DNA from: Vreelandella sp031769195
GTDB taxonomy: Bacteria; Pseudomonadota; Gammaproteobacteria; Pseudomonadales; Halomonadaceae
Assembly: GCF_031769195.1 (NCBI RefSeq)
Contig: NZ_JAVHNP010000001.1
Coordinates: forward strand, 620,001 to 684,000
Length of the DNA: 64,000 nucleotides
Direction: 5' to 3'
Below the pieces are notes generated by a model, which worked only from the letters and a program-made list of their open reading frames with translations, had not been told where the DNA came from and ran no database searches. Positions 18,112-26,827 of the stretch are shown here, piece after piece. The translations under genes and the position numbers were made by a program. The stretch's first letter is position 1; every line of letters begins with the position of its first letter.

Positions 18112-19326
18112 ATGAGCACAGCCGCAAAGCCCCTGGCAGGCATTAAAGTACTCGATATTTCTCGCGTACTGGCAGGCCCCTGGTGCGGGCAGATGCTGGC
18201 CGACATGGGTGCCGAGGTGATCAAAATCGAGCGCCCCCAAAGCGGCGATGATACGCGCCACTGGGGGCCTCCGTGGCTCTCCGGCAGCACGGAATCAGCG
18301 TACTACCTGTGTGCTAATCGCGGTAAGCGCTCGGTAACGGTGGACATGGCCAAGCCCGAAGGCCAGGCGCTGATTAAACAGCTTGCCGCCCAGTCGGATG
18401 TGGTGCTGGAGAACTTCAAAGTTGGTGGACTCAAGAAGTACGGCCTGGATTACGCCAGCTTAAAGGCGGTTCACCCCGGCATTATTTACTGCTCGATTAC
18501 CGGCTTTGGCCAGGAAAGCCCCTACGCCCACCGGGCGGGCTACGACTTTATGATTCAGGCCATGGGCGGGATCATGAGCCTGACCGGCAAGCCGGACGGT
18601 GAACCCGGTGGCGGCCCGGTAAAAAGCGGTGTGGCGTTTACCGATATTTTTACCGGCCTTTATGCCGCCAACGCAGTGCTGGCAGCGCTCTACCAGCGCC
18701 GCGACACGGGCGAAGGCTGCCATATCGATTTGGCACTGATGGATGTTCAGGTAGGCGTACTGGCCAATCAGGCGCTGAACTACCTGACATCAGGCCAAGT
18801 GCCACAGCGGCTAGGCAATGCTCACCCTAATATCGTGCCCTACCAAGCGTTTGCCACGGCAGACGGCCACATGATTGTGGCGGTGGGTAACGACGAGCAG
18901 TTTAAGCGCTTCTGTCGGGTGATTGACCAACCGCAGCTTGCTTCAGATGAACGCTTTGCCACCAACGGTAGCCGTGTGCAGCATCGCGACACCTTAGTAC
19001 CGCTGCTAGAACTGGCGTTAGTCGCACAGTCTACTGATACTTGGCTTGCAGCCTTTGAAGCAGTGGGCGTCCCCTGCGGGCCGATTAACACCCTTGATCG
19101 AGTCTTTGATGACGTACATGTCAAAGCTCGTGGCCTGAAACAGACCCTGCCCCATCACCAAGCAGGAGAAGTGCATTTAGTGGCTAACCCGATTCGCATC
19201 AACGGTGAATCCATTAGTGCCCAAACCGCACCACCCACCCTTGGCGAGCATACCGATAGCGTGTTAGATGCCATCGGCATTACCGATGAACAGCGTATAG
19301 CTTTACGCCAAGCAGGTATTATCTAA
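18112..19326 (+). CDS. Class III (CaiB/BaiF family) CoA-transferase, probably succinyl-CoA:glutarate
   Basis: A 404-aa family III CoA-transferase. The N-terminal LAGIKVLDISRVLAGPWCGQMLADMGAEVIKIE and the catalytic Asp region (HIDLALMDVQVGVLANQ) are characteristic. Directly downstream of gcdH, it most likely activates glutarate with succinyl-CoA, as the human SUGCT and bacterial homologues do; the assignment comes from context, since the family is broad. A GAGG site precedes the ATG and a strong terminator follows. Confidence 0.88.
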   Translation: MSTAAKPLAGIKVLDISRVLAGPWCGQMLADMGAEVIKIERPQSGDDTRHWGPPWLSGSTESAYYLCANRGKRSVTVDMAKPEGQALIKQLAAQSDVVLENFKVGGLKKYGLDYASLKAVHPGIIYCSITGFGQESPYAHRAGYDFMIQAMGGIMSLTGKPDGEPGGGPVKSGVAFTDIFTGLYAANAVLAALYQRRDTGEGCHIDLALMDVQVGVLANQALNYLTSGQVPQRLGNAHPNIVPYQAFATADGHMIVAVGNDEQFKRFCRVIDQPQLASDERFATNGSRVQHRDTLVPLLELALVAQSTDTWLAAFEAVGVPCGPINTLDRVFDDVHVKARGLKQTLPHHQAGEVHLVANPIRINGESISAQTAPPTLGEHTDSVLDAIGITDEQRIALRQAGII

Positions 19327-19353
19327 CCGCTGATGGTTAAAGCGCTTCTCACT

Positions 19354-19379
19354 AAAAACGCCCTTCGGGGCGTTTTTTT
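19354..19379 (+). terminator. Terminator after the gcdH-CoA-transferase operon
   Basis: The stem AAAACGCCC / GGGGCGTTTT with a 3-nt loop leads into seven T, about 30 bp past the stop codon. Confidence 0.9.
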
Positions 19380-19613
19380 ATGTGGTTAAAGGCCTTTTGG
19401 GCATCGGCCCACCTGTCTATACAAAACCTATACAGAAAACCCTCAAAGCGCTAGACTGGCAATGACTGCAGTCATGCTATTTCTTTAGAAAACACTCACG
19501 TACTCACGCTTTTTCATAAGTGATACGGGGGTATTAGTGAATATATTTTTTATACAACACTCAACGGCATCCCCCGCCGCTAGCAGCAGCGAACAAACAC
19601 TTCAGGAGACGTT

Positions 19614-20426
19614 ATGGGTAACTGCGCACGGGTGAACGGCACGTGTAAGCGCTGTGAAGGAGAACTTCCTTTTGAGTTCACGATGGCGTTCCAACCCATT
19701 GTGGATGTCGCACTGGCCCGCGTCGTCACCCATGAAGCGCTGGTGAGGGGTGTCAACGGTGAGTCTGCTTGGAGCGTGATCTCCCAGGTCACCGACGACC
19801 TGCTCTACCGCTTTGACCAAGCTTGCCGCGTGAAAGCAATCGAGCTTGCCAGTGAGTTGGGTATGGAGAGCGACCTGTCGATCAACTTCCTCCCCAATGC
19901 CGTTTACGAACCAGAAGCCTGCATTCAGGCCACCCTGGAAGTGTCTCAACGGGTCGGCTGGCCGACAGACAAACTGATTTTTGAGATTACCGAAACCGAG
20001 CGGGTACGTGACCGTCAGCATCTGTGCAACATTATTGATGCCTACCGTACCATGGGCTTTAAAACTGCTCTCGACGATTTTGGGAACGGCTACGCCAACC
20101 TGGATCTCCTTACTGACCTCGCCCCCGATAAACTCAAAATTGATCGTGAGCTGGTCATGAACTGCGACCATGACACCCGACGCCAGGCGCTGTTAAACGC
20201 GATCATTTTGCTCGCTGCTGAACTCGATATGACGCTAATTGCCGAAGGGGTCGAAACGCGCGCTGAAGCGCTATGGCTTGCACGTGCTGGCATCACCCGA
20301 CAGCAAGGCTTTTTCTTTGCCAAACCCGCTATCGGTGCTCTGGGCACTGGATTAACACCGCTGCTGGAAGCGTTGCGCACCGAAGCACGGCTAAGCATGG
20401 AAGATCGACCAGACACGGAGAGCTGA
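19614..20426 (+). CDS. EAL-domain c-di-GMP phosphodiesterase
   Basis: A 270-aa stand-alone EAL protein that should hydrolyse c-di-GMP to pGpG. The catalytic set looks complete: EALVRG at 41-46, the Asn in INFLPN, EITET, DDFGNGYAN, the KIDR lysine, EGVET and the late Gln in QQGFFFAKP. The N-terminus has a small Cys group (C4, C11, C14 with a CxxC) that could bind metal or sense redox. There is no membrane segment, so it is cytoplasmic. The gene ends directly before a diguanylate cyclase gene with no spacer, an opposing-activity pair. Confidence 0.9.
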   Translation: MGNCARVNGTCKRCEGELPFEFTMAFQPIVDVALARVVTHEALVRGVNGESAWSVISQVTDDLLYRFDQACRVKAIELASELGMESDLSINFLPNAVYEPEACIQATLEVSQRVGWPTDKLIFEITETERVRDRQHLCNIIDAYRTMGFKTALDDFGNGYANLDLLTDLAPDKLKIDRELVMNCDHDTRRQALLNAIILLAAELDMTLIAEGVETRAEALWLARAGITRQQGFFFAKPAIGALGTGLTPLLEALRTEARLSMEDRPDTES

Positions 20427-21365
20427 ATGACCGACATTAATACGGCTGACCTTTACAAGCTTGTCAGCCGTTCCAAACGCAATACTGAAAACGTCATTAA
20501 AACCGCCCCTTTAGGGATTTGCATTACCGATCCCCACGGGCATTTTGAAATGGTGAACCCCGCCTACTGCCAATTCTATGGCTACCAGGAAGAGGAGTTA
20601 ATTGGTCAGCACTTTACGTTGGTGGTGCCAGAAGCGCACCGCCCTCAGATGCGCCAGCTACATGATGAGTTTATCCAAGGCGATGAAACCCATGAGCTGC
20701 GCCAAGAGTGGGAGGTACGCTGTAAAAACGGCGAAACCCGCACCATCATCGCCGAAGCTGCCCGCATTGAAGGCGATGACGGCGAATCGCGAAAGGTCAC
20801 GTTTATTGTCGATATCACCCAGCGCAAACGGCTAGAAGAGCGGCTAAAGCAGGCTAACGAGCGACTGGAGTATTTAGCCCATCACGACGAGCTCACCGGG
20901 CTGCTTAACCGCCGCCAGGGGCTGGCCAAGCTGGAAGAGGCGTTAGAACGTTGCCGCCGTTATGGCAACCAGCTCAGCATTGTGCTGTTCGATCTAGATG
21001 ACTTTAAGAACATCAACGATACCTACGGCCACGGCACCGGCGACAGCGTACTGCAAGAGCTAACGCGGGTGGTGAATCAACAGCTGCGGGAAACCGACTT
21101 CCAGGTACGCCTGGGGGGCGAAGAGTTTTTGATCATTATGCCGGAGGTAGACGCCGACGCGGCACATACCGCCATGGAACGCATTCGCCAGCAGGTTGAA
21201 AAAACGCCCTACACCGATCAAAAGCTGACCGTTACGCTCTCGGCGGGTATCGCATGTTACATTGAAGCGTCGAGTACTCGAATGCTTGATCGCGCGGATA
21301 AAGCGATGTATCAGGCAAAACAAGCAGGGCGCAACCAAATTGTCATCGCATCGTCATCAGTGTGA
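20427..21365 (+). CDS. PAS-GGDEF diguanylate cyclase
   Basis: A 312-aa sensor and diguanylate cyclase. It has a PAS domain at about 20-130 (TAPLGICITDPHGHFEMVNPA), a short coiled linker (about 132-152) and a GGDEF domain (about 153-310). The active-site loop is GGEEF at 230-234. RETD at 221-224 is an intact inhibitory I-site five residues upstream, so product inhibition is likely. The start codon abuts the EAL stop (TGA-ATG), so the two are co-translated. The PAS ligand is unknown. Confidence 0.92.
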   Translation: MTDINTADLYKLVSRSKRNTENVIKTAPLGICITDPHGHFEMVNPAYCQFYGYQEEELIGQHFTLVVPEAHRPQMRQLHDEFIQGDETHELRQEWEVRCKNGETRTIIAEAARIEGDDGESRKVTFIVDITQRKRLEERLKQANERLEYLAHHDELTGLLNRRQGLAKLEEALERCRRYGNQLSIVLFDLDDFKNINDTYGHGTGDSVLQELTRVVNQQLRETDFQVRLGGEEFLIIMPEVDADAAHTAMERIRQQVEKTPYTDQKLTVTLSAGIACYIEASSTRMLDRADKAMYQAKQAGRNQIVIASSSV

Positions 21366-21421
21366 TCAACGCTATTGCGCACTATGCTAAAGCAACACCC
21401 TATCCTTGAAGGAGCTGAGTC

Positions 21422-22696
21422 ATGAGCAATGCCGAGCTTAACGAACTAAAGCAGAAATACGTCGCCGCGGGCGCTGCAAGCCCCGCTACCGCTTTTGCGG
21501 ACCGCGCCGAAAACGCTGAGATCTGGGACGCCGACGGCAACCGCTTTATCGACTTCGCTGGCGGCATCGGCGTCTTGAACGTAGGTCATCGTCACCCGAA
21601 AGTGGTGGCTGCCGTGAAAGCCCAGCTGGATAAGGTGATGCACACCTGCCAAACGGTCATGCCCTATGAAGGCTACGTCAAAGTCGCTGAAAAACTCAGC
21701 CACATCGTTCCTGTCCGTGGCCATGCCAAAGTCATGCTAGCCAACTCCGGTGCTGAAGCGCTCGAAAACGCAGTGAAGATTGCCCGTGCGGCCACTGGCC
21801 GCTCTAACGTGATCTGCTTTGACGGCGGCTACCATGGCCGTACCTTCTACACCATGGCCATGAACGGTAAGGTAGCCCCTTACCAAACCGATTTCGGCCC
21901 GATGCCGGGTACCGTGTTCCGCGCCCCCTACCCGGTGCCCTACCACGGTGTTAGCGAAGACGAAGCCATTCGTGGCCTGAAGATGACGCTGAAAACCGAC
22001 GCTAACCCGAAAGACACTGCAGCGATCATTCTTGAGCCTGTACTGGGTGAAGGCGGTTTCTACCCGGCACCGACCAGCTTCCTGAAGAAGATTCGCGAAA
22101 TTTGCGATGAGCACGGCATGCTGATGATCATCGACGAAGTGCAGTCAGGCTTTGGCCGTACCGGCAAGATGTTTGCCATTGAGCACAGCGGCGTAGAGCC
22201 GGACATGATGACCATGGCCAAGAGTATGGCCGACGGCATGCCAATCTCAGCCATCGTGGGCACCGATAAAGTGATGGATGCCTCTGGCCCGAACTCCCTG
22301 GGCGGCACCTACACCGGGAGCCCCACCGCCTGTGCGGCGGCGCTGGCCGTGATGGAAATCTTCGAAGAAGAGAACATTCTCGAGAAGAGCCAGGCGCTGG
22401 GCGAAAAACTGGCCGCTCGCTTCAACGAGTGGCAAGGTAAGTTTGATTGCATCGACCACGTGCGCAACATGGGCGCCATGGCAGCATTTGAACTCGTGAA
22501 CAACAAAACCGACCGCACGCCGAACCCGGAACTGGCGGCGGCGCTGTGCAAAAAAGCCCGTGAAGAAGGCCTGATCCTGCTCTCGTGCGGTATGTACGGC
22601 AACACCATCCGCTTCCTGATGCCGGTCACCATCGAAGACAACGTGCTGAACGAAGGCCTGGATATCATTGAGTCCTGCCTGGAATCGCTGATCTAA
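21422..22696 (+). CDS. gabT: 4-aminobutyrate/5-aminovalerate aminotransferase
   Basis: PLP-dependent class III aminotransferase of 424 aa. Family features are NSGAEALENAVKIARAATGR, the FDGGYHGRT segment, the IIDEVQSGFGRTGKMFA block and the PLP lysine in TMAKSMADG. It converts GABA or 5-aminovalerate to the semialdehyde with 2-oxoglutarate as acceptor. The nearby glutarate genes suggest use as a DavT in lysine degradation. No gabD/davD is in the window. An AAGGAG site precedes the ATG and a strong terminator follows. Confidence 0.93.
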   Translation: MSNAELNELKQKYVAAGAASPATAFADRAENAEIWDADGNRFIDFAGGIGVLNVGHRHPKVVAAVKAQLDKVMHTCQTVMPYEGYVKVAEKLSHIVPVRGHAKVMLANSGAEALENAVKIARAATGRSNVICFDGGYHGRTFYTMAMNGKVAPYQTDFGPMPGTVFRAPYPVPYHGVSEDEAIRGLKMTLKTDANPKDTAAIILEPVLGEGGFYPAPTSFLKKIREICDEHGMLMIIDEVQSGFGRTGKMFAIEHSGVEPDMMTMAKSMADGMPISAIVGTDKVMDASGPNSLGGTYTGSPTACAAALAVMEIFEEENILEKSQALGEKLAARFNEWQGKFDCIDHVRNMGAMAAFELVNNKTDRTPNPELAAALCKKAREEGLILLSCGMYGNTIRFLMPVTIEDNVLNEGLDIIESCLESLI

Positions 22697-22711
22697 GCGC
22701 TAGCCATGCTA

Positions 22712-22745
22712 AACAACGCCGCCTCATGGGCGGCGTTGTTGTTTT
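22712..22745. terminator. Terminator after gabT
   Basis: A 12-bp stem, AACAACGCCGCC and its complement with a 5-nt loop, is followed by GTTTT. It lies between convergent gabT and the membrane-protein gene and may serve both. Confidence 0.85.
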
Positions 22746-22761
22746 AAAACGTCGCACTTCG

Positions 22762-23415
22762 TTAATGAAACACCGGAGCCCGCTGCCCCAGCTTTCTCAC
22801 CTGATAAAGATCATGCAGATAGGCATCTAACGTACTGATCAGATAATTCAGGATCACCACACCACTGATTGCTAACAGAATCATTGCAGGCTGATTCACC
22901 CACTGCAAAGCGGAAATACTCACGTCGTAGTGGATGGTATAAATGCTCATCGCGGCCAGTAGCTGCACCACCCCGCAGTTCGCAATCACCAGCAGTATCA
23001 GCGCACTCCTTATATTGATAGACGGTAATCGCGTTTTGAAAAACAGCAGATGACGAACGCTAACACTCTGCGTGCCTCCCTGACGTGACGGAGTACGAAT
23101 TAAGGCTCTCTTACGCCGAAGAAGCGGCGCGCCATACGCCTCTCGGCCCTCCTGTGAAAAGGCAATGTGCAGCGCTTCCCTATTAAATTCACCCCCCAAG
23201 AGGCGCACAGCGATGCTGTCAAAATGTGCCTCATCTTGGTTAGTCGAACACGCTTCGTAAGCGTCCGTAAGGGTTTCCCACTGCCTCCGCTGACTTCCCG
23301 AGAGCTTAGCGTCGTTGCGGGTATTGATATGTAAGTGCATTTGGTAGATTTGGCACCAAGCTACCGTTACTCCCACAAAAATCATCAGAAAAATAATCAC
23401 CGTGACCACCAACAC
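22762..23415 (-). CDS. Hypothetical inner-membrane protein
   Basis: A 217-aa protein not recognised from any family. Three hydrophobic segments are visible: residues about 1-22, about 138-160 and about 173-195. A polar domain of roughly 110 residues lies between the first and second, with mixed charge and an RR-rich patch near 98-110. It lies 49 bp downstream of ccoG on the same strand, so it may be co-transcribed. A role with cytochrome oxidase maturation cannot be claimed. Confidence 0.65.
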   Translation of the reverse strand: MLVVTVIIFLMIFVGVTVAWCQIYQMHLHINTRNDAKLSGSQRRQWETLTDAYEACSTNQDEAHFDSIAVRLLGGEFNREALHIAFSQEGREAYGAPLLRRKRALIRTPSRQGGTQSVSVRHLLFFKTRLPSINIRSALILLVIANCGVVQLLAAMSIYTIHYDVSISALQWVNQPAMILLAISGVVILNYLISTLDAYLHDLYQVRKLGQRAPVFH

Positions 23416-23464
23416 TATCCTCCTGTCTTTGTTGCCTCACCCTTATCGCGCCAACCTACAACAC

Positions 23465-24895
23465 TTAACGACGGGTTGGCCCTAAAAAGCGTGTCTTGCT
23501 GTGGTAAGAAATCTCGGGTTCATCCAACGCAGCAATATGCAGCTCCACCGTGTGACTTGGCTGAGTGAGCACTGTCGCGTCAACCGTCAGTGCCACGCGT
23601 AACTGCCTCGTTTCATTAGCGGCCACGCTGAACGTGTTGGCACCTTGTAAACGCAGGCCGGGCAAACCGGTGGCGGATAACACGTATTGGTGCTCCTGCG
23701 TATCTTGATTGCGCAGCGTCACGGTGTAGTAGTTGATAATGCGCCCCTCGGCCGTGCTCTCAAACAGCGCCTGACGATCTCGGGCAATGTCTACGTCAAT
23801 AGGCATCCGGGCATTTAAAAAACTGATTAACAAAACCACCATAGACAGCAGCGCCACCGTATAGGCCAACAGCTGAGGACGCCAAAACCGCGTAGGCTTT
23901 CCCTCTAGCGCGCGCTCAGTGGTGTAGCGAATCAGACCCAGCGGCTTATCGATACGCGCCATCACGCTATCGCAGGCATCGATACAAGCCGCACAGCCAA
24001 TACACGCATACTGCAGGCCATCACGAATATCGATGCCTGTAGGGCACACCTGAACGCACAGTTCGCAATCAATACAGTCCCCAACAGCCGCGTCCGCAAC
24101 CTCTTTTCGATGGCCACGACGGGGCTCACCACGGGCGGAATCGTAAGACACCACCAGCGTATGGCTATCAAACATCACCGACTGGAAGCGTGAGTAGGGG
24201 CACATATGCAGGCACACCTGATGGCGCAACCAGCCAGCGTTTAAATAGGTAAACAGGGTGAAAAACCCGATCCAAAAAAGCGCCCAAGGATGCACCTCTA
24301 GGCTGAGCAGATCCTTCACAAGCCCAACCACCGGCGTAAAGTAACCCACGAAGGTGATGCCCGTTACCAACGCAATCAGTAGCCAAGCGGTATGTTTGGC
24401 CCCTTTACGCCATAACGTTTCCAGCGTGCTAGGTGCATTGTCGCGGCGTATCCGTCGGTGCCTCGGGCCTTCCAGGCGGTGCTCGAACCAAATAAACAGA
24501 AACGTCCATACGCTTTGCGGGCAGCTATAGCCACACCACACTCGCCCCGCCACCACCGTGACCAAAAACAGCCCAAACGCACATAGCATCAGAATCCAGG
24601 TCAGTAAGATAAAGTCCTGGGGATAAAACGTCGCCGCAAATAGATGAAACTCCTGGGCAGAGAGATCAAACCACACCATGGGGCGGTCACCCCACTGGAG
24701 CCACGGCAAGCCCATATAGAGCGCTATCAGCAGCCAGCTGGAATAGCGCCTGATGCGCTGAAAAAAGCCCTGTATTTCTCGCACATAGATATGCCCAGAC
24801 GTGGATGGCGAACGAACAGCAGGTTTCGCCTGAGGCGAATGGTGTTCAACGGCTGCATCGCTGTTTAGGTCTTGCAGTGGAATGCGTTGCGTCAT
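23465..24895 (-). CDS. ccoG: Cytochrome c oxidase accessory protein CcoG (RdxA/FixG family)
   Basis: Membrane-bound ferredoxin-like protein; family members act in copper delivery to cbb3-type oxidase by reducing Cu(II). The 476-aa protein has several N-terminal membrane helices, CGYSCP at 121-126, and two 4Fe-4S clusters with Cys at 274, 277, 280, 284 and 298, 301, 304, 308. A C-terminal immunoglobulin-like periplasmic domain follows one more helix (about 340-362). The cbb3 structural genes are not in the window. Divergent from a MocR-type regulator. Confidence 0.93.
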   Translation of the reverse strand: MTQRIPLQDLNSDAAVEHHSPQAKPAVRSPSTSGHIYVREIQGFFQRIRRYSSWLLIALYMGLPWLQWGDRPMVWFDLSAQEFHLFAATFYPQDFILLTWILMLCAFGLFLVTVVAGRVWCGYSCPQSVWTFLFIWFEHRLEGPRHRRIRRDNAPSTLETLWRKGAKHTAWLLIALVTGITFVGYFTPVVGLVKDLLSLEVHPWALFWIGFFTLFTYLNAGWLRHQVCLHMCPYSRFQSVMFDSHTLVVSYDSARGEPRRGHRKEVADAAVGDCIDCELCVQVCPTGIDIRDGLQYACIGCAACIDACDSVMARIDKPLGLIRYTTERALEGKPTRFWRPQLLAYTVALLSMVVLLISFLNARMPIDVDIARDRQALFESTAEGRIINYYTVTLRNQDTQEHQYVLSATGLPGLRLQGANTFSVAANETRQLRVALTVDATVLTQPSHTVELHIAALDEPEISYHSKTRFLGPTRR

Positions 24896-25015
24896 ACCGA
24901 TATCCAGAAAAGAGGGAGTGGCGAGCGGTACAGTCGAGGGGCGTCACCGAATGAGCCACTACTATGCCTTCCCGGCCAATCACTAAAACAGAGGCAGTTT
25001 TAGAGAAAAAAACCG

Positions 25016-25039
25016 TATCAGTTTTGATATGCTTTTGAT
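25016..25039. promoter_or_regulatory. Repeated TTTTGAT motif before the MocR-type gene
   Basis: TTTTGAT occurs at 25022-25028 and 25033-25039 (11-bp period). The first copy also forms an inverted repeat TATCA-GTTT-TGATA at 25016-25029. Direct repeats of this kind are common operators for MocR regulators, so control of this regulator or of divergent ccoG is plausible but unproven. Confidence 0.35.
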
Positions 25040-25101
25040 TGAGGATATGGATTCTGTTGATTCCACCAAGCTCCAGCGCCAAGCCACAGCGGGTTTATGC
25101 C

Positions 25102-26511
25102 ATGAAACGCTATGAACAGTTTGCCGATGAGATAGCCACGCTGATTCGCCAGGGCGTGCTTGGCCCAGGCGAGCGCATTCCGTCAGTGCGCCAAGCGAGT
25201 CGCCATCACGGCATTAGCCCCTCAACGGTGTTTCAGGCCTACTACTTACTGGAAAACCAAGGGCTTATCAGCGCACGGGCGCGCTCGGGTTACTTTGTAC
25301 GTGAGCACGCACGTCGCTTGACCAATGAACCCCGCGTCACGCTACACCCCACCGACCCCGCGGAAGTGCAGGTCAGCGAGCTGGTGTTTTCGGTGCTGGA
25401 ATCACTACAGGATGACCAAACGGTGCCCTTTGGCTCCGCCTTCCCGAGCCCGGAGCTGTTTCCACTCTCTCGCTTGAGTATCAGCATGACGCGCGGTTTG
25501 CGGGCGCTTTCGCCGCAACAGGTGGTGGCCGATATGACCACCGGGCATACCGACCTGTGTCGGCAGATTGCTCTGCGCTACATGCTGGGCGGCATTCAAC
25601 TGCCGATGGACGAGCTAGTGATTACCAATGGCGCAATGGAGGCGCTTAATCTTGCCCTGCAGTGCGTGACCCAGCCGGGGGACTTGGTAGCAGTTGAGTC
25701 GCCTGCTTTTTACGCCAGCCTGCAGGTATTGGAGCGGCTCCAACTGCGCGCGGTGGAAATTCCGGTTCACCCTCGGGAAGGAGTTGACCTAGAAGTGCTG
25801 GCTGAGCGATTAGCAACGCTGCCCATCAAAGCCTGCTGGTTGATGAGCCATCTGCAGAACCCCATCGGCGCCAGCCTAAGCAACGAGCGCAAACAGGCGC
25901 TTTACCAGTTATTAAAGCAGCACCAAGTGCCCATGTTAGAGGATGACGTGTATGCCGAGCTCTATTTTGGCAGCACGCCGCCCACCCCCGTTAAGGCCTT
26001 TGATGATGAAGGGTTGGTAATTCACTGCAGCTCTTTTTCGAAGTGCTTGGCGCCCGGCTATCGGGTGGGGTGGGTAGCGGGTGGCCGTTATGCGCAGGAG
26101 ATCTCGCGGCTAAAACTAATGACCACTATTTCCCCCTCTATCCCCGCCCAAGCCGCCATTGCGGACTATTTACAACACGGTGGCTACGACCGCCATTTGC
26201 GCAAGCTTCGCCATGCCTTAGAAGCCCAGCAAACCAGCATGCTGGCAGCGGCAGATCGCTACTTCCCGGCGCATACGCGCATCACCCGACCTGCGGGCGG
26301 CTATTTCCTTTGGGTGGAGTTTCCCGAACACGTGGATTCGCTGCAGCTGTTTCGCACAGCGCTCGACCATGGCGTTAGCCTCGCGCCGGGGCCGATTTTC
26401 TCCGCGACCCAACAGTTTCGCCACTGTATTCGTTTGAGTTATGGCCATCCCTGGACCCAACGTAGCGAACGCGGGATGGAAACGCTGGGCACGTTATTGA
26501 GCCATTTTTAG
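25102..26511 (+). CDS. MocR-type regulator (GntR DNA-binding domain fused to class I aminotransferase)
   Basis: A 469-aa transcription factor. The start at 25102 (MKRYEQFADEIATLIRQG) is chosen because it begins the winged helix-turn-helix (about 5-70, with ERIPSVRQASRHHGISPSTVFQAY) directly; an in-frame start 63 bp upstream adds no conserved sequence. The aminotransferase-like domain (about 105-465) keeps the PLP lysine in SSFSKCLAPGYRVGW and the Asp/Tyr region EDDVYAELYF, so it should bind PLP. The target is unknown; divergent ccoG is the only obvious neighbour. Confidence 0.87.
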   Translation: MKRYEQFADEIATLIRQGVLGPGERIPSVRQASRHHGISPSTVFQAYYLLENQGLISARARSGYFVREHARRLTNEPRVTLHPTDPAEVQVSELVFSVLESLQDDQTVPFGSAFPSPELFPLSRLSISMTRGLRALSPQQVVADMTTGHTDLCRQIALRYMLGGIQLPMDELVITNGAMEALNLALQCVTQPGDLVAVESPAFYASLQVLERLQLRAVEIPVHPREGVDLEVLAERLATLPIKACWLMSHLQNPIGASLSNERKQALYQLLKQHQVPMLEDDVYAELYFGSTPPTPVKAFDDEGLVIHCSSFSKCLAPGYRVGWVAGGRYAQEISRLKLMTTISPSIPAQAAIADYLQHGGYDRHLRKLRHALEAQQTSMLAAADRYFPAHTRITRPAGGYFLWVEFPEHVDSLQLFRTALDHGVSLAPGPIFSATQQFRHCIRLSYGHPWTQRSERGMETLGTLLSHF

Positions 26512-26543
26512 CGCTATGAAGAACACGCACGCTATGGCGTTAT

Positions 26544-26792
26544 TTATCGAGGCCGCCGGTCACCTTCCAAAAAGTTAGCGGTAAACACGGCTTTGCCGTG
26601 GGTCTCGAACGACCACTTCATTACGTCGCTGAGTGCCGCCATTACCTCATCGAACTCGCCAAATATCTGAGTGCTCATTCGGTTGGGGTGTACTTCTAAC
26701 CCGGTGGCTTCTAAACGTTTGACCACCTCTTTCACCACGGGCTTGAAATCATCGGCCAGCGGGTAGTAGCTCAGCTGTACGGAAAGATACAT
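26544..26792 (-). CDS. Small YkoF/MTH1187-like thiamine-binding family protein
   Basis: An 82-aa single-domain protein (MYLSVQLSYYPL...) resembling the ferredoxin-like YkoF/UPF0045 fold, in which family members bind thiamine or its pyrimidine. Length and the central HPNRMSTQIFGE segment fit. A clear AGGAG site precedes the ATG. It sits 35 bp downstream of an alpha/beta hydrolase gene on the same strand and may share its transcript. Function in this organism is not established. Confidence 0.65.
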   Translation of the reverse strand: MYLSVQLSYYPLADDFKPVVKEVVKRLEATGLEVHPNRMSTQIFGEFDEVMAALSDVMKWSFETHGKAVFTANFLEGDRRPR

Positions 26793-26827
26793 ATCGTCTC
26801 CTTAATTGCCTCTATGGCTGCACGCCT

